NCBI GenBank assembly: GCA_004570955.1
Contig: SPPL01000005.1
Span: 80,987-144,986, forward strand
Origin: Jeotgalicoccus nanhaiensis
Lineage (GTDB): Bacteria > Bacillota > Bacilli > Staphylococcales > Salinicoccaceae
DNA: 64,000 bases
Direction: 5' to 3'
Part shown: positions 34,497-42,758 of the stretch, piece after piece
How positions within the stretch are numbered: the stretch's first letter is position 1
How the letters are laid out: each line of letters starts with the position of its first letter
Notes under the pieces: model-generated
The model's input: only the letters and a program-made list of their open reading frames with translations
Told to the model about the DNA's origin: nothing
Databases searched by the model: none
Translations under genes and position numbers: made by a program

Positions 34497-36632
34497 TTAA
34501 GCTTTTACAACGACAATTTCCCCGTCTTTGATATGCGCTTTAACATTATTTAATTCATCTTCTTCCAGAATTAAATCTGTCAGCTGATCTTCGATTTTAT
34601 CCTGAATGACACGGCGCAGCGGTCTTGCACCGAAACGCTTGTCGTAACCCAGGCTGACGAGTTTTTTCTTGGCGTCATCTGTAATTGAAATCTCAATTTC
34701 ATTTTCCTCTAATGCTTCCTGCAAGTCATTAAGCATTAAATCAACAATTTCCATTAAGTTATCCTCTGACAGTTCGTTAAAGTTAATAATTGCATCGAAT
34801 CTGTTCAGGAATTCAGGTTTGAAATAATTGCTTAAGTTTTCAAGCGTGCTGACCGATTCGTGCTGGTCCGCATTAAAGCCGACGCTTACATTATTATCAC
34901 CTGTACCAGCGTTACTTGTCATAATAATCACTGTCTCTTTAAAGCTGACTGTTCTGCCGTGTGAGTCTGTCAGCTGGCCATCTTCCATAATCTGCAGGAA
35001 CATGTTTTGTACATCAGGGTGCGCTTTTTCAATTTCGTCTAAAAGAATAATTGAATAAGGATTATGACGCACTTTCTCTGTCAGCTGTCCTGCTTCTTCG
35101 TGACCGACATAGCCTGGAGGTGAACCGATAATTTTAGAAATGGAATGTTTCTCCATGTACTCACTCATATCGAGTCTAATCATGGATTCTCTTGTACCGA
35201 ATAACTCTTCAGCAAGCGCTTTCGTTAATTCAGTTTTACCAACACCCGTTGGTCCGACGAATAAGAATGAACCGATTGGACGGTATTTCGATTTAAGTCC
35301 TGCACGGCTTCTTCTGACAGCTTTCGCTACCTTATCCACCGCTTCGTCCTGACCGATGACTTTAGCACTCAGATTCGTACCGAGGTCTCTCATCTGCGCC
35401 TGTTCTTCAGACTGCAGTTTCGTCACAGGAATACCTGTTTTTTCTTCGACTATAAGCTGAATATCAGATACATCAACATCCATAACCTGCTGATCATCAG
35501 CTGCTGCTTCCAGCTGTTTCTCAAGCTGAAGTTCTTGATATTTCAAGCGTGCTGCAGTTTCATAATCTTCCTGCTCTGCCGCAGCGTCTTTTTCTTCAGC
35601 AATTTTTTCAAGTTTCTGTTTGATTGAATCTGTATCATTTTCTGCATTTGCGAGATTCAACCGTGCGCCGACTTCATCCATTAAGTCGATTGCCTTATCC
35701 GGTAAGAAACGGTCTTGAATATATCTGTGCGATAAATTCACAAACGCTTCAACCACTTCGTCGGAATAGCTGACTTCGTGGAATTTCTCATAGCGGTCTT
35801 TAATTCCTTTAAGGATTAAAACCGATTCCTCTAAGGTCGGTTCTTTAACGATAATCGGCTGTAAACGGCGTTCGAGCGCTGCGTCTTTTTCAATCTGACG
35901 GTACTCTTTCAGCGTTGTTGCACCGATAATTTGCAGTTCACCGCGTGCAAGCGCCGGTTTAAGAATGTTACCTGCGTCCATCTGTGAACTTTCCGCAGAA
36001 CCCGCACCGACAATCTGGTGAATTTCATCGATAAAGAGAATGACTTCCTGACGCTCTTTCAGTTCAGCAATGAGCTGTTTCATACGCTCTTCGAACTGAC
36101 CGCGCATTGAAGTATTCGCAACAAGCGATGCTACGTCCAGCACGTAAATTTCTTTGTCCATTAATTTCGCCGGCACATTGCCTTCTACTATTTTCAATGC
36201 CAATCCTTCAGCAATTGCCGTTTTACCGACACCTGGTTCACCGATTAATACCGGATTGTTTTTATTACGTCTGTTCAGCGTCTCAACAACGCGTTTTACT
36301 TCTTTGTCGCGTCCGATGACCGGGTCTATATTACCCGCTCTTGCTTCGTCTGAAATATTATTGCCGAGCTGGTCTAAAAGCCCGTCGCGCTGATTATTTT
36401 CACGTTCTTTTGTTTGTGTACTTGTTCCTTTGTTTCCTTGTCCATTAAAATATTTATTGTTCATATTATTATTTTCGAAAGGTGATCCTTTAAAAAAGTC
36501 ATTTGAATTCATCATTTGACCTTGGATATCCTGGAAACAGCTGTCACATAAATGAACCTGCATTTTTTGATTGTTAAAATTCATTGCAAGGTTTACATTC
36601 GCTTCGTTAATTCCGCAATTTTGACATTTCAT
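34497..36632 (-). CDS. clpE: ATP-dependent Clp protease ATPase subunit ClpE
   Basis: A 711-residue AAA+ unfoldase. An N-terminal zinc finger with Cys3, Cys6, Cys29 and Cys32 replaces the usual Clp N-domain and marks ClpE rather than ClpC. Two ATPase modules carry GEPGVGKT and GPTGVGKT; a UVR segment ([16 protein letters not shown], about 355-370) lies between them. It unfolds damaged proteins for ClpP and may disaggregate them. The Asn-rich linker (about 40-70) between finger and first ATPase is unusual in composition. The promoter region carries at least three CtsR boxes and two promoters, so it is heat and stress regulated. Confidence 0.95.
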   Translation of the reverse strand: MKCQNCGINEANVNLAMNFNNQKMQVHLCDSCFQDIQGQMMNSNDFFKGSPFENNNMNNKYFNGQGNKGTSTQTKERENNQRDGLLDQLGNNISDEARAGNIDPVIGRDKEVKRVVETLNRRNKNNPVLIGEPGVGKTAIAEGLALKIVEGNVPAKLMDKEIYVLDVASLVANTSMRGQFEERMKQLIAELKERQEVILFIDEIHQIVGAGSAESSQMDAGNILKPALARGELQIIGATTLKEYRQIEKDAALERRLQPIIVKEPTLEESVLILKGIKDRYEKFHEVSYSDEVVEAFVNLSHRYIQDRFLPDKAIDLMDEVGARLNLANAENDTDSIKQKLEKIAEEKDAAAEQEDYETAARLKYQELQLEKQLEAAADDQQVMDVDVSDIQLIVEEKTGIPVTKLQSEEQAQMRDLGTNLSAKVIGQDEAVDKVAKAVRRSRAGLKSKYRPIGSFLFVGPTGVGKTELTKALAEELFGTRESMIRLDMSEYMEKHSISKIIGSPPGYVGHEEAGQLTEKVRHNPYSIILLDEIEKAHPDVQNMFLQIMEDGQLTDSHGRTVSFKETVIIMTSNAGTGDNNVSVGFNADQHESVSTLENLSNYFKPEFLNRFDAIINFNELSEDNLMEIVDLMLNDLQEALEENEIEISITDDAKKKLVSLGYDKRFGARPLRRVIQDKIEDQLTDLILEEDELNNVKAHIKDGEIVVVKA

Positions 36633-36670
36633 ATGTGTTTCCTCCTATTGATATATTCGTATTCACAGTC

Positions 36671-36694
36671 TTTTGACTTTGACTATATTTGACT
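36671..36694 (-). promoter_or_regulatory. CtsR box cluster A at the clpE start site
   Basis: On minus: AGTCAAA-TAT-AGTCAAA (36678-36694), an exact CtsR heptad pair, followed directly by a third GTCAAAAG heptad. It lies just after the predicted start of promoter P1, where CtsR would block transcription. Confidence 0.85.
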
Positions 36695-36702
36695 ATAAAT
36701 AC

Positions 36703-36731
36703 AGTATAAAGGCCTTAAAAGATATTTTCAA
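36703..36731 (-). promoter_or_regulatory. clpE promoter P1 (sigma-A)
   Basis: -35 TTGAAA (36726-36731), 17-bp spacer, -10 TATACT (36703-36708). The expected start point falls next to CtsR cluster A. Confidence 0.75.
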
Positions 36732-36767
36732 ATATGATGCTCACTCTTTATTTTTATTAAATTCTTC

Positions 36768-36784
36768 TTTTGACTATCTTTGAC
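36768..36784 (-). promoter_or_regulatory. CtsR box B
   Basis: On minus: GGTCAAA-GAT-AGTCAAA, a perfect match to the CtsR operator RGTCAAANANRGTCAAA. It lies just downstream of promoter P2. Confidence 0.85.
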
Positions 36785-36795
36785 CTTATATATTT

Positions 36796-36824
36796 ATTAT
36801 AAACTGACCTTCTTTGACTTTCAA
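36796..36824 (-). promoter_or_regulatory. clpE promoter P2 (sigma-A) with internal CtsR-like box C
   Basis: -35 TTGAAA (36819-36824), 17-bp spacer, -10 TATAAT (36796-36801). The spacer holds AGTCAAA-GAA-GGTCAGT (36803-36819), a CtsR box with two mismatches in its second heptad. This is the stronger of the two promoters by -10 match. Confidence 0.72.
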
Positions 36825-36845
36825 GTGTTTTTTAGGATTTTAATA

Positions 36846-36875
36846 GAAAAAAACGGCTTCCTCAAAGGAAAAGCC
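36846..36875 (-). terminator. Terminator after the SDR remnant
   Basis: On minus, GGCTTTTCC / GGAAGCC with a bulge, followed by GTTTTTTT. It lies just downstream of the remnant and upstream of clpE P2, so it insulates the two. Confidence 0.6.
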
Positions 36876-36886
36876 AGCTGTAATTA

Positions 36887-36979
36887 TTACTTAGTATTTG
36901 TGAATCCCCCGTCGATGCGGATAACTTCACCATTAATAATTGCTGTTTTAGTCATTAAATTACCTTCTGTAATTTCTCT
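36887..36979 (-). pseudogene. C-terminal remnant of a short-chain dehydrogenase
   Basis: An open stretch of 30 codons before the stop TAA ends INGEVIRIDGGFTNTK, which is the typical C-terminus of SDR enzymes (ING-x-VIR-x-DGG). The preceding EITEGNLMTK also lines up with SDR C-terminal helices. A TGA at 36980-36982 closes the frame upstream and no further SDR sequence is visible before it, so the rest of the gene is gone. An internal ATG at 36955 has an AGAAGG site eight bases upstream, so a 22-residue peptide could still be made by chance. A terminator follows, as for a former gene. Confidence 0.6.
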
Positions 36980-37050
36980 TCACTATTAATTATAAAGCTT
37001 TTATATTTAATTTAAATCATTTTGGGTTATCACTTTTTTTAGTTTTATTG

Positions 37051-37099
37051 TTTACAAAACGCACTGTCAAATGTATAGTTGATTACACGACTAATCAAC
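37051..37099 (+). promoter_or_regulatory. Promoter and palindromic operator of the second GntR-ABC operon
   Basis: -35 TTTACA (37051-37056), 17-bp spacer, -10 TATAGT (37074-37079). The palindrome GTTGATTA (37078-37085) / TAATCAAC (37092-37099), 6-bp gap, begins at the -10 and covers the start point. This placement suits direct repression by the regulator encoded next. Confidence 0.78.
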
Positions 37100-37127
37100 C
37101 AATCAGCATAAGAGGAGGCGGGAATTT

Positions 37128-37496
37128 TTGAAAGCTGTATTAGATGGTTCACGACCAATATTTCAACAAATATACGAAATGATTGAAGACGACATAATAG
37201 AAGGTGAACTTGCTGAAGGAGATAAGATTCCTTCAACGACTGAAATTTCAAAGTTTTATCAGGTCAATCGTGCTACTGCCCAAAAAGGACTGGCGGTGCT
37301 TGTCGATGAAGGTTATGCATATAAGCAGCGAGGTGTCGGTATTTTTGTAGCGGAAGGTGCAACAGCAAAACTTATTGAGAAGCGCAAACAAGAATTCCGC
37401 CTGCAATTTATCAAACCAATGCTTGAAGAGTCTAAAAGACTTCGAATGACGACAGAAGAGATTATTAAATTTATAGAGGAGGATAATGATGATTAA
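37128..37496 (+). CDS. GntR family regulator, YtrA subfamily
   Basis: A 122-residue winged-helix protein: residues 1-75 hold the GntR fold (QQIYEMIEDDIIEGEL, then STTEISKFYQVNRATAQKGLA), followed by a short helical tail of the YtrA kind. The start is TTG 37128 behind AGGAGG; no ATG is well placed. It overlaps the ATPase gene by eight bases. It differs clearly from the regulator at 5498-5878, and the two have unlike operators, so they should not cross-regulate. Confidence 0.88.
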   Translation: MKAVLDGSRPIFQQIYEMIEDDIIEGELAEGDKIPSTTEISKFYQVNRATAQKGLAVLVDEGYAYKQRGVGIFVAEGATAKLIEKRKQEFRLQFIKPMLEESKRLRMTTEEIIKFIEEDNDD

Positions 37497-38370
37497 AATA
37501 AATAATTTATCGTTTGCTTATGACAGAAAAAATATATTAAAAGATGTGAATTTAACAGAAACTGAACCAGTCATAATTGGACTGTGGGGACGCAACGGTT
37601 CAGGTAAAACAACGTTGATGAAAATTTTATCAGGAATGGAGCAGCAGGACAAAGGCCTCGTGGAAGTGGATGGTGTTGAACCTTACAACAACAGCCATGC
37701 GATGCACCATGTTGCATTTATGCAGGAAGATCACCCCTACTCGGATACATGGGATGTAAATGATGCTTTGGAATTTGGCCGTGATTTTAATCAAAACTGG
37801 GATCAGGCACTGGCAGATGAACTGATTGATATTTTTCAGCTCCCCCGAAAGAAAAAGATCCGCACATTTTCTAAAGGGATGAAAACGATGATTACTATCG
37901 CTATCGGTCTGGCGAGTAAGGCACCGCTGACAATTTTTGATGAACCGTCAAATGGTCTCGATGCTCATATGAGGAAACAATTTTACGATGTACTGTTAGA
38001 TTCATATGATGAACATCCGCGTACAATTTTACTTTCATCACACCACATTGAAGAAGTTGAACCGCTATGTGAAAAAATTGCAATTATCGACAATAATACG
38101 CTGATGCATTATGAAGAAACGGATGTGCTAAAAAACAATGGCGTACATTTAAGCGGGTCTAAAGAAGCAGTTCGAAGTGTTATCGGTACAATACGTGTAC
38201 TTGAAGAAAGAAAGCTCGGCCGGCAGTTAAATGTAATGCTTGATTCACCACTGACTGACGAATTAAAACATCGTGCCGAACAAGCCGGGGTCATGATTGA
38301 AAAAGCACCATTTCAAGATTATCTTGTCAATTTAACTAAGAAGGAGGCGGAACTGAATGCACACGCTTAA
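37489..38370 (+). CDS. ABC transporter ATP-binding protein
   Basis: A 293-residue ATPase with Walker A GRNGSGKT, signature FSKGMKTM, Walker B LTIFDEPSNGLDA and switch His in LSSHHIEEVE. Start ATG 37489 is six bases after GAGGAGG; ATG 37486 would be only three bases from it. The C-terminal part after about 215 is a variable tail. It is coupled to the GntR gene before and overlaps the permease gene by 14 bp. Confidence 0.92.
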   Translation: MIKINNLSFAYDRKNILKDVNLTETEPVIIGLWGRNGSGKTTLMKILSGMEQQDKGLVEVDGVEPYNNSHAMHHVAFMQEDHPYSDTWDVNDALEFGRDFNQNWDQALADELIDIFQLPRKKKIRTFSKGMKTMITIAIGLASKAPLTIFDEPSNGLDAHMRKQFYDVLLDSYDEHPRTILLSSHHIEEVEPLCEKIAIIDNNTLMHYEETDVLKNNGVHLSGSKEAVRSVIGTIRVLEERKLGRQLNVMLDSPLTDELKHRAEQAGVMIEKAPFQDYLVNLTKKEAELNAHA

Positions 38371-39058
38371 AGGACCTTTTAAAGTTGTCTTTAAAGAAAT
38401 GAGCCTGACATTTTATATTAATATCGGTATTACGATTGCCCTTTTCGCACTATATATATTTCTCAGTACACAGTTAGACAATAATGAACCATTAGGATTA
38501 ATATTCGGACCATTCTACATCGTATTTCTCACTTATACGTTTATATTTTTCAAAAGTTATAAATTCATACTGTCATTTGGAGGCACAAGAAAGCAATTCA
38601 TGGTGTCCGCGTTTATCTCGGGCTTCATTTATCTCGTCATAGGCGCTGTCTTATTAACTGTATTGCACTATATCGGTGAGATGGTATTTCAAAATGGATA
38701 TGTATATCATATGGCGGATCTGGTGAACGATGCGAATCCGTTAATGTATTTCTGGGTTGATTTTCTATGGTTGTTTTCCTTCTTTGGAATCGGTATGTTC
38801 GCACAAGTCATCAACTTCAATCTCGGTACATTACGCACGCTGATTATCGCTGCAGTAATTATACTCGGATTAGTCACAGCATATTTCTTTATAGATCTGG
38901 CACCACTATTTGAATTCTTCCTTACGGATTATATGTTGTTTTTACACTTGTTTGCTTTAGTTTCCCTAATACTCTTAGTATTATCTTATTTCATGATGAG
39001 AAACGCGCCATTAGAGCGTGGTGACAGAAAAATATTTAGAATTAGTGCAGCAAAATAA
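38357..39058 (+). CDS. ABC transporter permease, six-span
   Basis: A 233-residue membrane protein with six predicted spans and no large outer domain, unlike the 651-residue permease of the first module. AAGGAGG lies nine bases before the ATG, inside the ATPase gene. It forms a small ABC-2 type exporter with the ATPase. Substrate unknown; small GntR-ABC modules often deal with membrane-active peptides, which is inference only. Confidence 0.8.
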   Translation: MHTLKGPFKVVFKEMSLTFYINIGITIALFALYIFLSTQLDNNEPLGLIFGPFYIVFLTYTFIFFKSYKFILSFGGTRKQFMVSAFISGFIYLVIGAVLLTVLHYIGEMVFQNGYVYHMADLVNDANPLMYFWVDFLWLFSFFGIGMFAQVINFNLGTLRTLIIAAVIILGLVTAYFFIDLAPLFEFFLTDYMLFLHLFALVSLILLVLSYFMMRNAPLERGDRKIFRISAAK

Positions 39059-39080
39059 ATAGTATTATTAAATGTGTTAT

Positions 39081-39122
39081 AAGACACCCTGTTATTTTTA
39101 AAAAAGCGGGGGTCTTATTTTT
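39081..39122 (+). terminator. Terminator after the second GntR-ABC operon
   Basis: Arms AAGACACCC and GGGGGTCTT with one mismatch, an 18-base AT-rich loop, then TATTTTTATG. Confidence 0.65.
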
Positions 39123-39180
39123 ATGTTGAGATGGTGATTAGTTTGGAAATTTGTGTTGAACTTATCACCGTTATTGTCAA

Positions 39181-40266
39181 TTAAATGTGGCCAATAGATA
39201 ACAATGTTTCATCTATAACTGCTTCGATTAATTTCACTTTTTTATAATAATCTTCAAGGCTGTCTTCAAGGCTGTTTTGATTTACCGGAACTGCTGCAGT
39301 CAAAAGTGACGTTCTCTTCTCCTTCGATTCAGGAATTACTTCCTTCAGCCTGCTGTTAAGTAACACTGCAAAGTTATTTTTATTTTCGATAAATTTATCG
39401 TATCCTGGAAGGTTTTTGATTTGATTGCGAGGTTTATAAGGATTTGTTTCAAAACGGATGCCGATGTCTTTTATCGTGTTTCCGCTCTCCCCAAGTAGAT
39501 TGATATAGGTATCTATATGAATATAAAAAGTTCCTTCCAGTCCGTTTGCTTCAAATGGCTTGAGTGATTTCCAATTTGGTTTCGATATTAGAAACAAAAA
39601 ATTGTTACGGCCAGCTCCACCAACTTCTCCCCAGCTGATATCAAAGTTCTGTTTATCTTTAAAGTTCTCAAAAAGAATCTTCTGCCAGCAGATCTTTCTC
39701 TGCACAGTATCTAATGAAACACCTTTCGTCAGAGCGTTCCCCGGATTTTTGAGAGGCATATAAAATGCACTGAGCTTATTTTTAAAATCTTCGAGCAGCC
39801 TGTTCAGAGTGAGATTGTTTACATTAAAATTATTATTCAGGAACGAACTGTAATGTACACGCTTAAATTTTGAACTTCCGGGCAGCACCGTCGTATCCAG
39901 CGTTAAAAAAATAAAGTGAAACTCCGCTGTTTCCAGACCTAGTTTTCTTAAAATTTTGTGCTGCGCCAGTTCTGCTTCATAGCGCAGTGTTTGTTTAACC
40001 CCTTCACCCGTACCCAGCTTATTTTCTATAACAATAATTTTGGGGACTTGCTTATTTGTTTCATATATTATCATGTCAGGTGTGCCGATTGATTTTCCAA
40101 GACCCAAACGATTAATCACTTTATAGTTATGATTCTTATCAATTTTAAGATTTACTAAGGCTAGGAATTGATTTAGGAAATCTCTCGAATCTTCAAAACA
40201 ATTTTTCAGAAAATCCGATATAACATCTTCACGATAAAAAATATTTAATGCATCAAATGCGTTCAT
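39181..40266 (-). CDS. PD-(D/E)XK nuclease superfamily protein
   Basis: A 361-residue protein. Residues 62-83 hold the nuclease core: GTPD with Asp64, then a hydrophobic strand IIVIENK with Glu81 and Lys83, followed by QTLRYEAEL, which supplies the trailing helix. This is the pattern of PD-(D/E)XK family 4 proteins, often found near mobile or defence genes. The C-terminal half (about 180-361) has no motif I know. It has no partner gene and no obvious promoter twin; the 51-bp repeat array starts 55 bp upstream of its start codon. Nuclease activity is inferred. Confidence 0.75.
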   Translation of the reverse strand: MNAFDALNIFYREDVISDFLKNCFEDSRDFLNQFLALVNLKIDKNHNYKVINRLGLGKSIGTPDMIIYETNKQVPKIIVIENKLGTGEGVKQTLRYEAELAQHKILRKLGLETAEFHFIFLTLDTTVLPGSSKFKRVHYSSFLNNNFNVNNLTLNRLLEDFKNKLSAFYMPLKNPGNALTKGVSLDTVQRKICWQKILFENFKDKQNFDISWGEVGGAGRNNFLFLISKPNWKSLKPFEANGLEGTFYIHIDTYINLLGESGNTIKDIGIRFETNPYKPRNQIKNLPGYDKFIENKNNFAVLLNSRLKEVIPESKEKRTSLLTAAVPVNQNSLEDSLEDYYKKVKLIEAVIDETLLSIGHI

Positions 40267-40320
40267 GCTGTTACCCTCTTTACAGTTAGTAAGTTCATTT
40301 TACAATATTTTTATACTTTT

Positions 40321-40670
40321 ATGAGCAAGGCCAGCCAAAATTACACCACCTTGCTCGTTTCAACGCTCATTATGAGCAAGGTCTCCCAAAATTACACCAT
40401 CTTGCTCGTTTCAACGCTCATTATGAGCAAGGCCAGCCAAAATTACACCACCTTGCTCGTTTCAACGCTTATTATGAGCAAGGTCTCCCAAAATTACACC
40501 ACCTTGCTCGTTTCAACGCTCATTATGAGCAAGGTCTCCCAAAATTACACCACCTTGCTCGTTTCAACGCTCATTATGAGCAAGGTCTCCCAAAATGACA
40601 CCACCTTGCTCAATTCACCACCCATTACGAGCAAGGTCACGCATAATATCCTTAACTTGCTCACCACCAG
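40321..40670. repeat. Six full and one partial copy of a 51-bp palindromic tandem repeat
   Basis: Units start at 40321, 40372, 40423, 40474, 40525 and 40576; a diverged partial unit starts at 40627. Each has GAGCAAGG ... CCTTGCTC as inverted arms of 8-9 bp around a 16-18-base centre (TCTCCCAAAATTACACC, or CAGCC in units 1 and 3), then a linker GTTTCAACGCTCATT. The linker end and next start form a second palindrome GCTCATTATGAGC. The unit is divisible by three and so has an open frame of 17-residue repeats, but this is low-complexity and lacks a ribosome binding site. The last units are the most diverged. Confidence 0.88.
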
Positions 40671-40690
40671 CCAGCTCCTTCAATCTCATC

Positions 40691-40722
40691 AAAAAAACAG
40701 ATATCCTTATCAAGGATATCTG
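40691..40722 (-). terminator. Terminator after the ring-cleaving dioxygenase gene
   Basis: CAGATATCCTT / AAGGATATCTG with a three-base loop and TTTTTTT on minus. Confidence 0.85.
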
Positions 40723-40747
40723 CCCAAACTAACTTCACTATATTCTC

Positions 40748-41692
40748 TTATCCTTTTTCAATCGGAGTCAGTTTTGCTTCAATCTCAGCTCTGTCCGCTT
40801 CCATGAATGGCGGCAGATCTAATTTTTCTCCCGCTTCAATGCCGGGTGTTGTACCCACGAGCCCGGGTCCATCTGTTGCAAGTTCAAACATAATGCCGTT
40901 GGATTCCCGGAAGTATAAGCTTTTGAAGAAGTGTCTGTCAACGACTCCTGTTGAACTGAAGCCTCTCTTAACAACCTGTTCATGCCAGTACTGCAATGTT
41001 TCTTCATCTTCTACATTAATCGCGAGGTGATGCACGCTCCCGCGCCCCGGCCGTTCGCGGTCGCCGTCTTTATATTTAACAAGGATTTCACTGTGTCCGT
41101 CACTATTCGCCGGCCGGTACAGTCGTTCATGGTCATCTCCCGATACTTTCACGTAATCGAACAGTTCCGTCAGTGTTCTTTCCATTTTTTCAATTCGCCG
41201 GACACTCATTTCAACAGTCCCCATGCTCATAATCTGATATTCTTCCGGCACAGCGGAGCCGTTCCAGCTGTCGAATCTGCTGACTGCATCATCCTCTGCT
41301 GCCTGCAGTGCCAGCCGCAGTCCATCACCGTCTTCAAAAAGCAGAGATTTTCTTCCGCCGTAGTTTGCTGCCTCACTATATTCCACGCCGTGTTCATCAA
41401 ATCTTTTCTGCCAGTACGATAAACTGCTCTCTCCTCTGACGAACAGTCCTATCCGCGTAACTGCATTTGTGCCGCGTCTGGTGTGAGCTGCCATCGGCAT
41501 TTCAAAAAAGGTGAGCTCACTTCCCGGTGTACCGTTTTTATCGCCGTAAAATAAATGATACATTGACGGATCGTCCTGGTTAACAGTTACTTTAACTCTG
41601 CGCATACCGAGGACCTGAGTATAAAATTTGTTATTTTCCTGAGCATTTTTCGTCAGCATAGAAATATGGTGATGTCCTAAAATTGTCTTCAT
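40748..41692 (-). CDS. Ring-cleaving dioxygenase, glyoxalase/VOC family (MhqO-like)
   Basis: A 314-residue protein with two vicinal-oxygen-chelate halves. The first starts GHHHISMLTKNAQENNKFY, with metal His near residue 7; the second has HHLAINVEDEETLQYWHEQV near 220-239. Metal ligands His and Glu (MFELATDGPG) are visible. Relatives (MhqO/MhqE) respond to quinones and split hydroquinone-type rings. Neighbouring MhqR-type regulators are not seen. Single-gene unit with terminator. Confidence 0.87.
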   Translation of the reverse strand: MKTILGHHHISMLTKNAQENNKFYTQVLGMRRVKVTVNQDDPSMYHLFYGDKNGTPGSELTFFEMPMAAHTRRGTNAVTRIGLFVRGESSLSYWQKRFDEHGVEYSEAANYGGRKSLLFEDGDGLRLALQAAEDDAVSRFDSWNGSAVPEEYQIMSMGTVEMSVRRIEKMERTLTELFDYVKVSGDDHERLYRPANSDGHSEILVKYKDGDRERPGRGSVHHLAINVEDEETLQYWHEQVVKRGFSSTGVVDRHFFKSLYFRESNGIMFELATDGPGLVGTTPGIEAGEKLDLPPFMEADRAEIEAKLTPIEKG

Positions 41693-41730
41693 AATATTAA
41701 CCTCCGTATAGTTATATTAAAAAATAAATC

Positions 41731-42672
41731 TTAAAACAGATTAATCAGCATGACACCTGCAAGCAGAACAAGCAGGCCGACAAGCTGAACCGGAACAATT
41801 GTATTTTTCCCAGATCTGAACATACCAAATTGCTGGACGAGAATACTGCCTGTAATCTGACCAAACAGCACCAGCACAATGGTCGGCCCTGTGCCTATTT
41901 CACCGACGAGAAATATATTAATTAATACATAAAATCCGCCGAATATTCCACCGAGCCAAACCCAGAGCGGTGCTTTTTCTGTAATAGGGTATTTCACTGG
42001 AATTAATGTTTTTTCTCTTATTAAAACAATGATAATTAAGGTCGCCGCTCCGATAAAGAAAGAAATAAAGGCTGCCGTAAATGGTGAATTTACAGCGCTG
42101 CCGAGTTCGCCGTTAATTGCTGCCTGAATTGACAACAGTGCGCCCCCAGTAAAACCAGCCGCACGCCACGGCCATTTATTGATTTCATCATTCACCGGTT
42201 CAAGTTTATAGCGGCGCTGCTTCATAATATCCTGCAGCACCACCGCAAGAAAGACCCCGGCAAAAATCAGTACAACGCCGAGGAATCTCGTCAGACCGAA
42301 AGGCTGAATCATCGAGTTAAACCAGCCGAAATTATCGATGACCATGCCGGTAATAATCATCCCGATAATCGGCATAATCGCAGTTTCCACACTTCCTATT
42401 TTAGGAAAGATAAATATGTTCGTCGTCAGCGCAATAACACCGCACACCCCGCCGAGCCATATCCATAGCGGCTCACCAGTAAAAGCGGACAGCGGCGGTG
42501 TGAGCGGCAGACCGTTCACCAGCACGATAATACTTAAAAACACGGTACCGATGACAAATGAAATCATCGATGCAGTAAATGGAGATCTCACATAAGTCCG
42601 GAGACCCGAATTGATGGCTGACTGCATGGACATTCCGGTTCCAATCGCAGCGCCGAGCAGTGCAGTCAACAT
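41731..42672 (-). CDS. DMT-type transporter with two DUF606 (YdcZ) domains
   Basis: A 313-residue protein with about ten spans in two similar halves of five. Each half begins with a related segment: GTGMSMQSAINSGLR (about 8-22) and GGALLSIQAAINGELG (about 155-170), each followed by SPFTA. This is a fused pair of DUF606 units, which elsewhere occur as two separate small proteins. ATG 42672 has GAGGAAG ten bases upstream; longer starts do not. Substrate unknown. Confidence 0.85.
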   Translation of the reverse strand: MLTALLGAAIGTGMSMQSAINSGLRTYVRSPFTASMISFVIGTVFLSIIVLVNGLPLTPPLSAFTGEPLWIWLGGVCGVIALTTNIFIFPKIGSVETAIMPIIGMIITGMVIDNFGWFNSMIQPFGLTRFLGVVLIFAGVFLAVVLQDIMKQRRYKLEPVNDEINKWPWRAAGFTGGALLSIQAAINGELGSAVNSPFTAAFISFFIGAATLIIIVLIREKTLIPVKYPITEKAPLWVWLGGIFGGFYVLINIFLVGEIGTGPTIVLVLFGQITGSILVQQFGMFRSGKNTIVPVQLVGLLVLLAGVMLINLF

Positions 42673-42725
42673 CTTGCTCACTTCCTCTGTATATTTGAAT
42701 ATAATCGTATCATTTATCAACGCAA

Positions 42726-42753
42726 AAATCCCTTTTGATTTTTCAAAAGGGAT
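42726..42753 (-). terminator. Terminator after the Dus gene
   Basis: AATCCCTTTTG / CAAAAGGGAT with a six-base loop; T-run on minus. Lies between dus and the DUF606 gene. Confidence 0.8.
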
Positions 42754-42758
42754 GACTG

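Noticed and set aside
40321..40670. CRISPR array
   Set aside because: No unique spacers: the whole unit, including the linker, repeats. No cas genes. The same reasoning excludes the 41-bp arrays.
40321..40806. Open frame of 161 codons with 17-residue repeats (MSKxSQNYTTLLVSTLI type)
   Set aside because: It is only the 51-bp array read in one frame. The unit length divides by three, there is no ribosome binding site, and the frame runs into a terminator and the opposite dioxygenase gene.
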